Origin: Gracilaria gracilis
Taxonomy: Eukaryota; Rhodophyta; Florideophyceae; Gracilariales; Gracilariaceae
DNA length: 64,000 nucleotides
Assembly: GCA_030374805.1 (NCBI GenBank)
Contig: JARGSG010000218.1
Span: 806,001 to 870,000 of the forward strand
Direction of reading: 5' to 3'
The notes beneath the pieces were generated by a model. That model made no database searches, was not told the DNA's origin, and saw only the letters and a program-made list of their open reading frames with translations. Shown one piece after another: positions 8,891-20,750 of this stretch. The stretch's first letter is position 1; every line of letters begins with the position of its first letter. The position numbers and the translations under genes are program-made.

Positions 8891-11800
8891 ACGTGTACCG
8901 TTTTTGCAAGGTTAGACAGAGCAACAACACTTTGAATTTATTTGGTAAAGTGCACTACTATCTTAGAGTGCAAAAAGTTTTTTAAGGAAGACTTTCTCAA
9001 ATCTTTGATACATTTTCAGACTTTGATATTGTCCGGTACTGAATACTCAGCTTTTGTCAGTTGCGACACAAAATTGTGTTTAGCTGCAAACTTGTACGCA
9101 TTTTTCACTTGATGTAATTTCTCCTTCTGAACCTGCGTTTGGAGGTGTATGATATATTCAAGGGTAGTCTCGTACTTAATGCGGCAAAACTCACAATATA
9201 TTTTGAAATTATATGCCTATGATAAGGCCTTATAATGAGTGTAACTTTTATTGTGTTCTTCCCACGTGTGCAAATCTTTTTTTGTTTGCAATATGAACAC
9301 TCGACATTTTTCGTTATGCACCTAAGCCTTTTTGTACTTAGAATTAGTGTGTAGGTTATCAACTACTTCAATTTCTTCGGTCTCTAAGAAAAATGCAATT
9401 TATTGTTCTCTAAGTTGGTGAGCTACATTTCGTTATCAATTTCTGTAATTTTTTGAATGATATTTTTTTAGTGTAACTTTTTTAACTGCTTCCACATCTA
9501 ATATAGAGTTCACTCGAGAAGGGGGTAGTTTAAGACGAAGTATAATTCTTATGCAGTTTTCATTTTTAATTATAATTTTCGTATTTTCTTCTGTATTTTG
9601 TATCTTAAAAAATTTTTTCTTTTTTTTCTTTGTATTTAGGTTTTTTAGAAGCTTCATTCACTTTATATTCCGAAAGTAGTGCAAAGTAAAAGTAAAAATT
9701 ATAGGTTAGAATTTTGAAGCGATGCTACTAATTGTAATCATCGTGCCTAGTACGCGTTTACCTAACTTATTGCTGTAATTTATATAGTTTTTGAATGTAT
9801 AAATAAAAGACTTTATGCTACGATTTTACTCTGACGGCGCTCGCTTTATATAGCGTAACAAATAGGTGATAGTACTACTAAAAACAAAACTACCAATAAA
9901 GGCTCTATTCTTACTCTATATACCTATACAGCATTGATAATTTAGTGACTGTACCAGCTGAGCATATGCGCGTGGAAGTGAGAAATGCTTTCAAGCCCCT
10001 TCGAAAATCGCCATATGCTACAAAGAGTCATGCAGAATATAAAGGCACCTTCGATTCAATTTGGCTTACACTGGGAATCAAAACATCCAAAAATTAATAA
10101 AACCCTGACTGTAAGATTTGAGCTAATTGTGGTTGCTTAGGTTTTTGAATTCTGTAAGTACAATAGATGCAGGAATCGTTTCTTTTACCTTACAAACCGA
10201 CAACAGTAGTCAAATTTTGAAAACTTAATGACGCATTATTAGGTTTTTTTTATATCGATATATGCCATATTTTTCTCCATATCACTCAAATGTGGTAATA
10301 AAACGTCATATTCATATTTTCATTGCCATAGAGGATTGAGATGTAGATATTAATTTCATATCTGACAGGGAATTTTCATATATAGGCCTTAATACAACAG
10401 GCAAAAAGAGCCAATTTTGTTAGTATTAAGTTTTTTTGTATGGCATACACTTCTAGCTTTCGCCCTCAGTTGACTTATAAAAGCAATTATACGAAGCTCT
10501 TATGTCTACTCTATAGAAATATGCAGTCATATGCAGTCCAGAGCTTTATTTCTCTGAAATATCGTTTCAAAAACATATTGCGTTCACTTGTCTGCACCAG
10601 CATCAACAAGTTGCACGTTCTGGTGAAGATGCAGAAACATGTCAGTATTTGGCCAGCTATAGGTCATACTGTAAATGCAAGAAACCTACTTCAATAGTAA
10701 AACTCTAAATATCTACTTACAGCCTAATTTTATAGATAAACTGTCGCATGCTTAAACGTTTGCTTACAGAATCATGCTTAAAAACTCCTCGGTTGTCTGA
10801 GGCGCAAGAAATGCCTTTTTTTGAAGCTCCCTGAGAACCAGCCGACAAAAATAAAAGTCCGATTTGGTTATTTGTCGTCCCGATTGAATATTTGTACGCC
10901 CCGAATGATATCGGCCCGGATACCGGCAAATTACCAATAGTTGTCGTCTGGTTCTCAGGGAAATATCGTTAAGGACGGGAAGATATCGATATTTTCCTTC
11001 GAGTGAGGAAAAATATCGATATTTTCCCTTACGTGCCCGGTATGAGATTTCCGTTACTCTCACGGGAGAACGACCATCATACAGCGCTCACATTTCGATA
11101 TTTGCCCCGAGAACCAGGACGACGACAAACACGTTATCAACGTGGCACTCGAGCGCGATATGAGCCCTCGGGAGTAACCCTTATTTGTTGCCGTGCGATA
11201 ACACATCGATCTCCAGAACAGCATCGTCCAACGCTACAGTATATACCTTCGTATACCGTCCGAGATGAATTTGCGCAAATTAGCTTCGCGCCTTGAGCTA
11301 CTAGCCAGTTTTTCAGTGAAATACTGTATGTACCATCAGAATTTCTACCGTCCTAGACATCTCCTCCGAATATCCTTTTCAACCTAAAGCACAAGAAGTC
11401 AAGATCTCCAGCATGACGTTAACAATGCTCTCTCTCCACACGTCTCAAGATGAGCGCATACTGGCAAGCACAAGTCGGACGCAACGCGAGTAAGGCTACA
11501 GTTCTGCAATCCACATCGCCCCGAGTGAAACGCTCTTAATGCTCATTTCTTTTCTACTTCATGTTCGTGGGAAACTCGCCAGCAGATATTTCCTCCTCAT
11601 TTGTTCCAGTCCACAAAGTAATCACCAAGCAGTAGGAACGCTAACTCTTTTCATGTTCCACGCTTGTCTTTCTGTAACGCCCGTTCTCATAATTAGCGAG
11701 ACCAGCAACTCCAAACTAATACTACCTGACTTTTGTGTCCACAACATCTCTTCCTAACCCTTCTCGACGAGATTTTAATATGATTGCCATGCCTCCTCCG

Positions 11801-12057
11801 TGACACGAGAGCCGATAGACGAACATGGTCCATATTGTACAACTCAATCGGTTCTGACAAAACGTCTGTCCATAGAATGCTATTCCAACTGTCTCAAACT
11901 TGTTTACAAACACTGAGCCCAGTATCGGTTTCGGAAACGAACATTTACAAAGAAGCGCTTCGAAAACGTTTATATCTTTCAGATGAACCGTTTGTGAACC
12001 CAAGGCAGCTCGTTCGTGGCGGCCTTTCCTATTCTTCGTTTCACTTTTCCTTCCATA
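8891..12057. other. AT-rich region without a supportable gene
   Basis: Only short, low-complexity or poly-Lys frames occur here. The one structured item is a small inverted-repeat element around 10829-11125. The 3' portion (11300-12050) is less AT-rich and could hold the 5' leader of the gene at 12058, but no initiator or splice signal stands out. Confidence 0.5.
10829..10960. repeat. MITE-like inverted-repeat element (132 bp)
   Basis: The left end CCCTGAGAACCAGCCGAC is mirrored at the right end (GTCGTCTGGTTCTCAGGG) with one mismatch, giving roughly 20-bp terminal inverted repeats around a non-coding core. A third copy of the same end lies at 11102-11125 in direct orientation to the left end, with a matching inner GGGAAATATCG motif, so there may be two overlapping elements. 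Between them, ATATCGATATTTTCC occurs twice (about 10983 and 11013). Confidence 0.5.
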
Positions 12058-13173
12058 ATGGTATTTATTCCATTCACAGCTCCGCGGACAGGTTTAGTTG
12101 TCACCATGTTCGTCATTCTGGCAGAATTGATGTCCGCTTCTGTTCTCTACGCCTTCCTTCGTGTTTTTGAAACGCGCTTACTTCGAAAAGGTGCTTCAGT
12201 TTCTCTTCATCGCCACCGGCGACGATTCAAAACCATCGCAATCGTATTGATGTTATCTTTTGTGGGTTTGGAAGTTTTATATTCACTGTCTTCAAGTACA
12301 CAGTTCAGAAAGCAGTTTAGGTCGGAACCTTGCGTATCTTTGATACCACAATCGGAAAACGTTGAACAAGCCGAAGTCGAGGATCGTGATACGGAGGCGG
12401 ACGTGATCACGTTCAGTTGTATCACATTGAATGGAACAACAGGCAGTCAGGCTGTTGGAAATTTCAGTTTGGTTTCATCACACGTATCTTGTTCGGCTGA
12501 GCCTTTGTACAGTTTTAACATTTCTGAACGAGTGACTCGAATCAGAGATAAGGAAATGAAGATATGTCGAAAACTCCCTGTTGTAAGACCCCCATTTATG
12601 CAGCCATTGGACACGAACGCAACACAAGAATTCAACACCTTGTGTGTCTTTTATGATTTGGAAGATGATATGTTGTTTCTACGAACGACCCCTGAAGCGG
12701 AGGATGCCGAAGGGGATGCCGAGTTTTTGCCAACTAGGTTGGCTTTTAACGCATCTTCATCTTTCTTATCCGAGCTTGCTGAACGTTTGTTGAACACGTC
12801 CTTAAATACATCAAATGTAGATGACTTCGTCTTTAGAAAGGCAATGATCACCAAGATCGTTCGCAGAAGCTGTAGAACTGAGATTGGACAGAAAGAAGGT
12901 ACCGATGTTCCTGTGTATGTGATTGCAGCTTTCGCAACAATTGGGGTTGCTGTACTCTTTAATTTTGTATGGGTTTTGTGGGTTGGTAGGAAATGGGAAC
13001 TTGTCGATCTGAGTGATCCATTTTTGTGGACTGAGAATTACGAGGGTCGTTTTCAATCGAAGAGAGTTAGAGTCGAAATGAGCCAAGAAGATGGCAAACT
13101 GTTTGCTTCTGATATTTCGATGGCTCCACTTGACTACATGGACACCACCAGTGAAGAGCATGGTTCAGCCTGA
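12058..13173 (+). CDS. hypothetical membrane glycoprotein with three predicted transmembrane helices
   Basis: From the ATG at 12058 the frame gives 371 residues. Two hydrophobic helices lie near the N terminus (about residues 10-34, TGLVVTMFVILAELM and onward, and about 58-76, TIAIVLMLSFVGLEVLY), separated by a very basic loop (HRHRRRFK). A third lies near the C terminus (about 289-311, VYVIAAFATIGVAVLF). The roughly 210-residue stretch between the second and third helices carries at least seven N-glycosylation sequons (NGT, NFS, NIS, NAT, NAS, NTS, NTS) and six cysteines, so it probably faces the lumen or outside. The tail is acidic. I do not recognise the family. The frame continues a little upstream without an ATG, so an upstream exon is possible. 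Length, composition and topology argue that it is a real host gene. Confidence 0.6.
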   Translation: MVFIPFTAPRTGLVVTMFVILAELMSASVLYAFLRVFETRLLRKGASVSLHRHRRRFKTIAIVLMLSFVGLEVLYSLSSSTQFRKQFRSEPCVSLIPQSENVEQAEVEDRDTEADVITFSCITLNGTTGSQAVGNFSLVSSHVSCSAEPLYSFNISERVTRIRDKEMKICRKLPVVRPPFMQPLDTNATQEFNTLCVFYDLEDDMLFLRTTPEAEDAEGDAEFLPTRLAFNASSSFLSELAERLLNTSLNTSNVDDFVFRKAMITKIVRRSCRTEIGQKEGTDVPVYVIAAFATIGVAVLFNFVWVLWVGRKWELVDLSDPFLWTENYEGRFQSKRVRVEMSQEDGKLFASDISMAPLDYMDTTSEEHGSA

Positions 13174-14813
13174 TCTTGTGTTATATATGTCTATGTTTAG
13201 TGTGATTCAAGATCCAAACATGAGATTTGTTGCTCTCAACAACCATTCTGCAGGTATTCGTTTCAGTAGAGCATAATATACAGACATATAAAATTTTCCT
13301 TCTTCCTCAGTACCGGAGGTCGGATTGGTTGAAACAGAGTTTATTGTTCGTGAGTTACCGGGCTGTGATTACCGTGGTTTTGTCTATCTGCATGCTCCAG
13401 AACTGCAAGAGAAATGTTCAGAGTTACCTGCTTAAATACCCTTTGCGCATGCTCTGACGTAATGCAAGCAGTTGTGCAACGCACACGTAATCGTTGCTAC
13501 GTAATGCCTCTCCGTCTCTCCTAGTGCGTCTCATAATATTATTATTCTACTAAGTGCAAGTATCCAATCCAACTCTCCTAAACCATTGCGCTAGACGTAT
13601 GCATCGCGCAAACATTACTGAAAGTAATTCAAATTGCATTCAAATGCAAATGCACTGCAAATGCACTGCAAATGCACAACCAATGGTTGGATTCCATTTC
13701 CTCCATATACATAAAGATGCCGGTGATAGTACTTGCCTTGGGGAATCAAGGTCATGCGGGGAATAGCGTGCATAGGTATGAAAGAGCATCTGTAGTTAAT
13801 CGGGTTGGAAATGAGGCAGAGCCGCAGATTGAACCCCAATCTTCGTGCGGACAAAAGCCCACGAAATCACTTGCTGATTGAACTGTTGCCGCTCACGTAG
13901 TGTGATCGGAGCCACACCATAGTCCGAGGGGTTATCTGTACTCTTATCTTGTTGCACTGAAGCATTCAACGCATATTCTACAAAAATCAGTGGTGAGAGT
14001 GACATCAATTTCGTGGTTTCCCGCACTGCACCGTCCCCGGTGGTCCAAGTAGCATAGTAACAAGCTTTTACAACACCGTTGTTGGTATCATGGATGCGTT
14101 TCCCCGCCTTCCACGCGGAGAAGGGGGATTCCTTACTCTTCGATATGATGAGCATCTCCACATACACACGACAGTAATCGTGCGTGGTACCAACGGTAAG
14201 GATACACGCAGACAAAAAGGCATTTGAACGTAGACAAATCGCGACGTGTCTTTTCTGTTCTGTATAACTTTACCCTTATGTGTCATGCCGTTTGGTAACG
14301 AATTTGGACATCAAGCACCGTGTCCGAATTCACCTCAACGTGACCAATTCCTGTTCCAAACCGACGACGAAGGCCGTGTGTTGGTCTCGATGGTGACAGT
14401 CTAACCCTACCAACGTACAATAATGGCGATAGGGGAATCCAATCTTGGCGATAGGGGAATCCCCTTTTCACTACTAAAACAGCAGAATACAGCACCTGAG
14501 CCAATGATAATTCCGAATCACAGTTCACTAAATGGGCGACAAGTCTCCATGTGAAGCAACGATGGGCTCTAAAGAACGAGAGGTCAAAACGGCTTCATGC
14601 CGCAAAGCGTGGAAATGTTTTGTTCCCATCAAAGGTCTGCCGTTTCAAAATTCTACATGATAAAAGAGCACTTCAGAGAAACGGGAACGTAGTATCCTTC
14701 GCACAGTAACTTCTCAGAGCCATCTTGGCTTCGTTTGCTCATTCTGCTACGTCTCTTGTCGTTGAAATCTTTCGCAACCATTGTCGCATCTGTTAGGTCA
14801 ACCACTGGGGGAA
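13174..14813. other. intergenic region with one possible gene remnant
   Basis: No firm gene. A short tandem TGCAAATGCAC-type repeat lies near 13640-13675. A minus-strand frame (13796-14215) is listed separately as a possible remnant. A GGCGATAGGGGAATCC motif is repeated twice near 14425-14463. Confidence 0.4.
13796..14215 (-). CDS. possible hypothetical coding remnant
   Basis: An open frame of about 139 residues with protein-like composition (for example KAGKRIHDTNNGVVKACYYA and SLSPLIFVEYALNAS). It has no ATG at its 5' end and no recognised domain. It could be an exon or relic of a host gene, or chance. I see no partner frame that extends it convincingly. Confidence 0.25.
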   Translation of the reverse strand: MSACILTVGTTHDYCRVYVEMLIISKSKESPFSAWKAGKRIHDTNNGVVKACYYATWTTGDGAVRETTKLMSLSPLIFVEYALNASVQQDKSTDNPSDYGVAPITLRERQQFNQQVISWAFVRTKIGVQSAALPHFQPD

Positions 14814-15314
14814 ATGAATCTTCTCTGCATAGCTTTTGCGTTTCTTATCAATTTTTGCCAGGTCATAGCACTCGTTGCGGTGTGTGGCGAGAATGGAGCT
14901 TGCCTAACGAACAGCGGGCATCAAATCTCTTGCGACGGCCTGCAAAACGCAGAGGGTAAGGTTTTGCTCTTGGACCCGCACACAGAATCTGTCTTATCAA
15001 TCAGAAGTATATGGCACGAGCGAGCTTCCGAAAGGGGAGTTGAAATGGAATTACATCGCTTGGGGAAGAATTCAAGAATCAAAGTTCAGGGGAAAGAAAA
15101 CAGGAATAGTATTGAACAGGTGCTGTGCCGTCTCAGTTCTCCGGGTTTTCCGAAGGCCCCGATCGCTCCGGATTCTGGGACGCTAACGTTTCCCTCTCTT
15201 TTGTTTGGAGGAAACTGCTGTGCATTTGGTAATGATTTCTTTTGTTGTTGTAACAAAAGCTGCCGAAGATTAAGTAATTTTGCCAATGGAATCGATGATA
15301 TCGAGGTGAACTAA
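14814..15314 (+). CDS. small cysteine-rich protein with predicted signal peptide
   Basis: The first in-frame ATG at 14814 gives 166 residues. Residues 1-20 (MNLLCIAFAFLINFCQVIAL) form a hydrophobic signal-like segment, followed by VAVCGENGACLTNSGH with paired Cys. The C-terminal part has a second Cys cluster (GGNCCAFGN, then FFCCCNKSCRR). The pattern suggests a secreted, disulfide-bonded protein. I do not recognise a family. With the membrane glycoprotein upstream on the same strand it forms the only stretch here that looks like ordinary host sequence. The alternative is chance coding, but the signal-plus-Cys layout argues against it. Confidence 0.4.
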   Translation: MNLLCIAFAFLINFCQVIALVAVCGENGACLTNSGHQISCDGLQNAEGKVLLLDPHTESVLSIRSIWHERASERGVEMELHRLGKNSRIKVQGKENRNSIEQVLCRLSSPGFPKAPIAPDSGTLTFPSLLFGGNCCAFGNDFFCCCNKSCRRLSNFANGIDDIEVN

Positions 15315-16590
15315 CTGTTCAACTTGTAATTTGTAATTTTCTTATTCGCTCTCGTTCTGCGAATCTAAACGACTCTAGCGTCGCAACGACCGGTCCAATT
15401 TGCACTTAGTCTGTCTTGAATAAAAGCTACTGGTCTTGTCTTCTACAAGCCGGAGTATCAAAACTCTTTGACATGGAGATCGGTAGATACAGGCAAAAGA
15501 GTGCACCTTCTCGTAGACGTCAGAAACGGCTTTCACTTTAAATTGTAACTCGTGCGCGGCGCGAGTCAATAAAACGAACCTTCATAGATTTATTTGTTTT
15601 TAGTGGACATTGAATCTCAAGTGGCTCTGTTCGGCGCCTAATCAACAAAATGACGGAGTTCAGCGGCCGTCTTCACATCATTTCGCCAATTCGAAGCGCC
15701 CTTTCTCAGACCCAACTACGATCGTTTGAGTCCCATTCTGGTTCTAAACAATTGTTTAATCTCTTTCAAGCTGCATGCAAAAGAACATTCTCCGGCCTCT
15801 TGCTTGTATAATTTTAATGAGAATCATATGAAAACCTGGTTTGCAAAACGAGTTGTGCTGGGCAAGACATGCTTGTAGCTCAAGCTAGAATGCCAAAATC
15901 GCCCTCTAAAATCCCGTTTTTGAAACAACACTTTAAAGTTGTTCGTGCAAATAACAAGTTGAACAGTTACCACCACCCTTTGGTATAACGGTATTCCACG
16001 GTCCGGTATAATATTATATTGTACTACACGTACGTGATGACGCTCGAATTAATCTGAATTTTTGCCGATTGTGGGCTTTGAGTATGATTGAGAAGATTGT
16101 ACTTGAACACAGTATTTAGTGAGTTGGAAAAGTATAAGATATCTTGGGATGAAAATAGAATGGATCTTCAAGGTCAAAATGAAATTACGAGTAATTAAGA
16201 TTTATCAAGTAGTTTTATTTAATGTTGGAATTGTGCTTTTGCGCTATGAACGCTCGCACGGTTGATAGCAAAGCCCTTACTATAAAATATCGTGTACAGC
16301 GTGCACAGCAACCAAGCAGAGCGCCGGAGTTGCTCAGGAGTTTCTATGCTTACTCCAAGTCCATAACAAAAAGAAACAGTATCAAGTAACAAGTACTGGA
16401 TTTTCGAGAAACGAAGAAGTGGATTTATTCGAGCCAATCTGCCGCGCGAGAGCGAAAGATGATCTCGCGATTCATGGCGGTGCCTGTAGTTCACTGCAGG
16501 CGATCGCGCTCGTGAGAACATCTTCCGCGCCGCATCTTCGTTGTGGCAAAACCCGACGATCTTCTTCAAAAAACCACCCCACCCATCCCC
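15315..16590. other. non-coding stretch before the foldback element
   Basis: No domain-bearing frame. A 116-residue minus-strand frame (16219-16569) has no recognisable motif and I treat it as chance. Confidence 0.4.
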
Positions 16591-17909
16591 CGTAACTGTA
16601 CAGCATTGCTTCTTGAGCGACTTTGTCTGTAAATTGTCGAGTAATTACAGAAGCAGTTCAATATTATTGAAAATGTACCGCTTATATTCATAACACCTTC
16701 TGTTTTGGTAAAAAAAAGTATCAGAGCTTCGAGAAGCTGTCTTCTCGTAATAAATGGTTGCAAATCTCTTTGATAACAAAATGAGGTTTCTAATTAGTTT
16801 TAAGATTTTTGGAATTTTATTAGAAATATGTTTGGTTTAAATTTGTTATTAACCTTTTTAAAAGTGAATATTGTTATGTATAGCATGGCACGCATACCAA
16901 AAAGCCAATCATATAGCGAGATGAGTTTCAATGTGGTGGTTGAAAACGCCGCAGAAAATTATTGTCCTGCTTGATTGATTCAACCGGTTTTTTGCGTGCA
17001 TTTTGCCCGACGGTCTCGATGGTGTGAAATCGGCGTTGTCTCTACATGCACAAACTTTCTCAGCCATTTCGTCCATCATGGACTCCAATCCCCTGCTTTC
17101 TTGACTCCTCGTCTCAACCGCTTTCGCTTCAACTACGTTATTTTTCCATCTCCTTGGTCTTGTTTTTGTTTTCGTCTTTGTTCTCGATACACCGAAAAGA
17201 AAGATGCGCCACCACTTACTCTCGGCCACGCATATTGCAAGCAGAAAAAGCTCTTTAATGCTGCAAAAACTATCGGCCGCCGTCTTGGCTACTCTCCACT
17301 GTGATGCTTTTTATCCAAATCGGTTTCTATCACTTACGAGAGCGCTCCTCACAAACTTCAAAGTGAAACTATCATCTTTCATCGCGTGCTAAACCTTTTA
17401 CGTCGTTAATCAGGTGTTGTGCTGCGTTACACGTTCTGTATTGCCTTCTGAGTCCGGCTCAAGCTAAAACTAAACTATAGCGCTGGTGCTCCCGAGTGCT
17501 ATTGCACAAGATGTCTATTCCTCTGACAGTTTGGTACTACTTTCATTGGGTGTTTGCAGCCAGTGAAATAACCATTGTTTTCGTGTACTGCAGTTCACGG
17601 CGTGGAGGTAACTCTTATGCTACAAACGCTGATTGATGTGCTGTATTTGGTTTCTTTTCCTGCCAGATACCGTTCTAATCGCAATGTTGTTGCTTTCACA
17701 TCTCTTCAACCTTTATCCCGTCAGCCACTAACGAGTCTTGTGCTATTCGAGTCTCCCTAGCTAAAAGACTGTGATCCAGCCTCTCTAACTTTGTTTTACA
17801 ACCAGAGGACAGTGAAAAAGGCTACAGCGAAGCTGTGATACTGTGAGCGACTGTACTACACAACGTCTATCCGTCGCGGACGTGTTTTATCCCGACTATT
17901 CCAAATGAA

Positions 17910-18551
17910 ATGCTGTCAGGCTGTCAGGAGGCGGCCATCGCCATTCATCCATCTGGAGTGTACAACACCAGCTGTGATCTGAGAAGCCAGAACACACACA
18001 TAGTGATGAACCTTCCATGCACACATGAAGAAAGTAGCCGTCATCAAGGAACTGGTACCGGCGGTAACATTTGCAGCGTCCAGGAAGACAGTGACAGTTG
18101 CAAAGATGTACCCGAGCTTTCAAGCGACAATAAAATTCATGCACGAAGTATGAATGGGCCAATTGGGCCAGCGCAGGATTCTCTTTGCAGAGGGCGACAG
18201 CAACAGTTGATGTACAACGAAAGGCAGACTACTGCCTCCGAAATTGACATTCCACACGTGACCCCTCACAATGAAGATGTTGCATGTGGCAAATGTGGCG
18301 GAACACCATGTTACTGGATGCAGTTCGGAGCATCTGTTGTAGAAAGTATCAGCATGCAGTACCCAGAACTGTCAGGTTGTACTGCTCAGCACAATGAGGA
18401 GCGAAAGCTGGCATATAAGTTGTATACATATGAGAGACACGGCTTTCTTGGTAAGGGAAGAAGAATCAAAATACCGCAATGTGTATTGGAAGGGATACGC
18501 AGCATATGGCCCAGCAATGAAGGTGCTTATATGGGTTTCAAGAATAACTAA
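17910..18551 (+). CDS. accessory zinc-binding-type protein carried by piggyBac-like PB1
   Basis: ATG at 17910, 213 residues. The N-terminal half looks disordered. The C-terminal half holds a compact domain: CGKCGGTPCYWMQFG (three Cys and a Trp), then a helical stretch with RKLAYKLYTYERHG, then GRRIKIPQCVLEGIRSI and a final GAYMGFK. From memory this resembles a small domain seen as a second protein in DNA transposons of algae and stramenopiles, and it recalls the zinc-binding intracellular domain of P2X7 receptors. I cannot verify that here. The frame lies inside PB1 and ends just before the transposase C terminus on the other strand, so it travels with the element. It is intact while the transposase is broken. 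Likely role: DNA-binding or regulatory partner of transposition (inference). Confidence 0.55.
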   Translation: MLSGCQEAAIAIHPSGVYNTSCDLRSQNTHIVMNLPCTHEESSRHQGTGTGGNICSVQEDSDSCKDVPELSSDNKIHARSMNGPIGPAQDSLCRGRQQQLMYNERQTTASEIDIPHVTPHNEDVACGKCGGTPCYWMQFGASVVESISMQYPELSGCTAQHNEERKLAYKLYTYERHGFLGKGRRIKIPQCVLEGIRSIWPSNEGAYMGFKNN

Positions 18552-18553
18552 GT

Positions 18554-20750
18554 TTATTTCTTGCACAGCAGCTTGGCGCTCGCAAGAGGGGCTGTTACTG
18601 CGTTCTGCCACTTACGACGCTTTTTAGATAGCTGGGATCTCTCCGCGGCTATTATTGCTTGGTGAATATCTGTACAAGAACGGCGGAAGAGGCCCTTGTG
18701 ATGGTCAAAGCTAAAGCAATTCACGTGGAAGCCACGCTTGCACACACTGCAAGAATAAGTTGTGTACCCCCTCGCCCTTCTTGGACAACAGATTACGGAG
18801 AACACAATAGAGGCTCTTTTTTCCCACTGTCTGTGACAATAAGTGAGGAGCTGGTGCCGCAGTTACTTCGAGTGTTCGGTGGCTTTGTCTTGGCTGCGCG
18901 ATACCACGGTCGAGAGCGAAGCCCTTTGTTGTTGATACTCCGCATGTTCAGCGACAAGTTGCATAATGATTCTTCGTTTCATGAGGCCGACGTCCACAAT
19001 AGAATTCTTTGGATCGGAGATTGCATGCAATAAGGTATGAGAGTTTAGAATGCTCGCGTCCAAAATAAAAGTTAGGACACTCATAGTTACCCTTTTCTCT
19101 TTCCTTACCGTTGCAGAGGTAGAACGGAATTGATCGAAGCGATCAACTCCGTTCATAAACATATTATAGGCCACAATCACAGCCGGGACAAGCAGTGTCG
19201 TCCGGTTCAACGCCTCGTCTCCAGTCCAACGATCCAATGGAGCCAGTCCATGAACGCAGTGTATTGCGTGCTCGTCGGGTCTTTGAATGAGTTGCGCTAG
19301 AGTGTCCGAAAGGTCATTTGTGTAGAACGTTACAAGACAACGGTCCTTGAACACTATAAATCCAGCCTTTACAGCCATTTTTGCGGCATTCTTTGCTCCC
19401 TTGCCCTTATCAAATGCCTGCACCAGTAGCCACTCTCCACGACGACCACGCTTCAAAGCCTCAATAGCTTTTTTCAAACCCGGCCGGTTGACTGCATCTA
19501 CGTTGTTGAAACGTATTGTGCCAAATAGTTTGCACTCTCCGTCACTGAGACGTTGCAATTGGTTTTCAAGAACGTGCCGCGTATAAAAATCATCAGTTAC
19601 CATCAAACGTCCTTTTTAGGGGGTCGGGTGCCTACAAGTTTGGTGCGCCATTTGCGCACACCATAGCGCAGAAGGACTTGACTTTGAAATCAGTGTGCCG
19701 TCCACCTTGCGTTCTACAGGCCCACGCAGTTCGCGAAACAAATTAGTATAGCGTTGCACCGGTGTTTTCCCGGTCTTGTTCCCGGATCCATTGTCTTGAA
19801 AGCTGTGAAGATAGGTGTGTGACCACTCCACAACCGCGTAGAACCGTATACCAAACCTGATTGGTTTGCTCTTCATATAAGAACGAGCTGCCGTTCGCCC
19901 CTTGCAGCGAATTGTGTTCTCGTCAAGTGAACTGACACCAACCGGTACGTCCATGGTTGCTAAATTTCTAGCAAAATGTTCCAATTTCTGACGGGAATGC
20001 CACAACGGGTCCAGAAGAGAAACATCGTGATCATAAGATGGATACACTCTTAGTGCTGCCCGCATGCTCATGAACGTGTCACGACTCATTGTTTTTTTGA
20101 AAAACGGAATGCCTAGGAGATTAGAAGAACACCAGTAGTGAGAAAGGCGGTTCAGCCTGTGAACGGATGTTGCCAGTTCTAGTCCCAAGTACGCTAAGAG
20201 TTCTTCCATTCTCAGAGCTTTAGTTCTTTGGCCCCGTCGTAGCAGTTCTTTACTTGTCCACATTCGCACGCAATTCAGAGATGTACTATTCAAAAACAGG
20301 TTGAATAAACCGACTTCTTTCTTATGCGCATATGACCTTCGGCTTAGTTATTCCTTTAATAAATACAGTCCACTGCTTTGTTTCCATTGCGCAGTATAGA
20401 ACGCGATCGTACAAGTTGTTTTCTGCTGCTGCTCTTAAGGCAGTAACGACAAATTCATCGTCGTCGTTTTCCTCCCAGTATAATTGCCCTGCATTAGGAA
20501 ATGTACACTCCGCTGTGTTGCTGTCGGTGTATTTATCATTTTCTGGCTGCTGACTGTCGGATTGAGAAAGACGGAAATCCATGACAATAGTTCCGTTCTG
20601 GGACGAAGCAGCAGCGACATCGTCAGAAGACGGTGGCCAGTACTTTTGGCGGTTATCACAGTCTTGGGGTAGCGTGCACGCAAAATAGGCAGCACCCCTG
20701 AAACCTGGCGTATTATTGAAGCAAATGAGTGCCATAACAAGAACACTCAT
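18554..20750 (-). pseudogene. piggyBac-type transposase (DDE_Tnp_1_7) of PB1, broken
   Basis: N-terminal acidic region at 20750-20322 (EENDDDEF). The DDE_Tnp_1_7 core at 20293-18863 has the catalytic Asp regions VSSLDENTIRCKGR, MVTDDFYTRHVL and the signature YNMFMNGVDRFDQ. The C-terminal Cys/His finger at 18805-18554 (CCPRRARGYTTYSCSVCKR, then FHVNC) is the usual piggyBac end-binding domain. The N-terminal frame and core are offset by one base near 20.33 kb. Two in-frame stops follow, one just before the second Asp motif (about 19.61 kb) and one between core and finger (about 18.86 kb). Short introns are possible in principle, but stops in an otherwise continuous frame point to decay. Confidence 0.8.

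Noticed and set aside
10440-10697. 85-residue plus-strand frame in AT-rich DNA
   Set aside because: Low-information composition and no domain. Not supportable as a gene.
13630-13680. CRISPR-like or satellite array of TGCAAATGCAC units
   Set aside because: Only about three short units with no spacers. A simple tandem repeat.
16219-16569. 116-residue minus-strand frame
   Set aside because: No motif, no ATG context and overlap with the start of the foldback arm. Probably chance.
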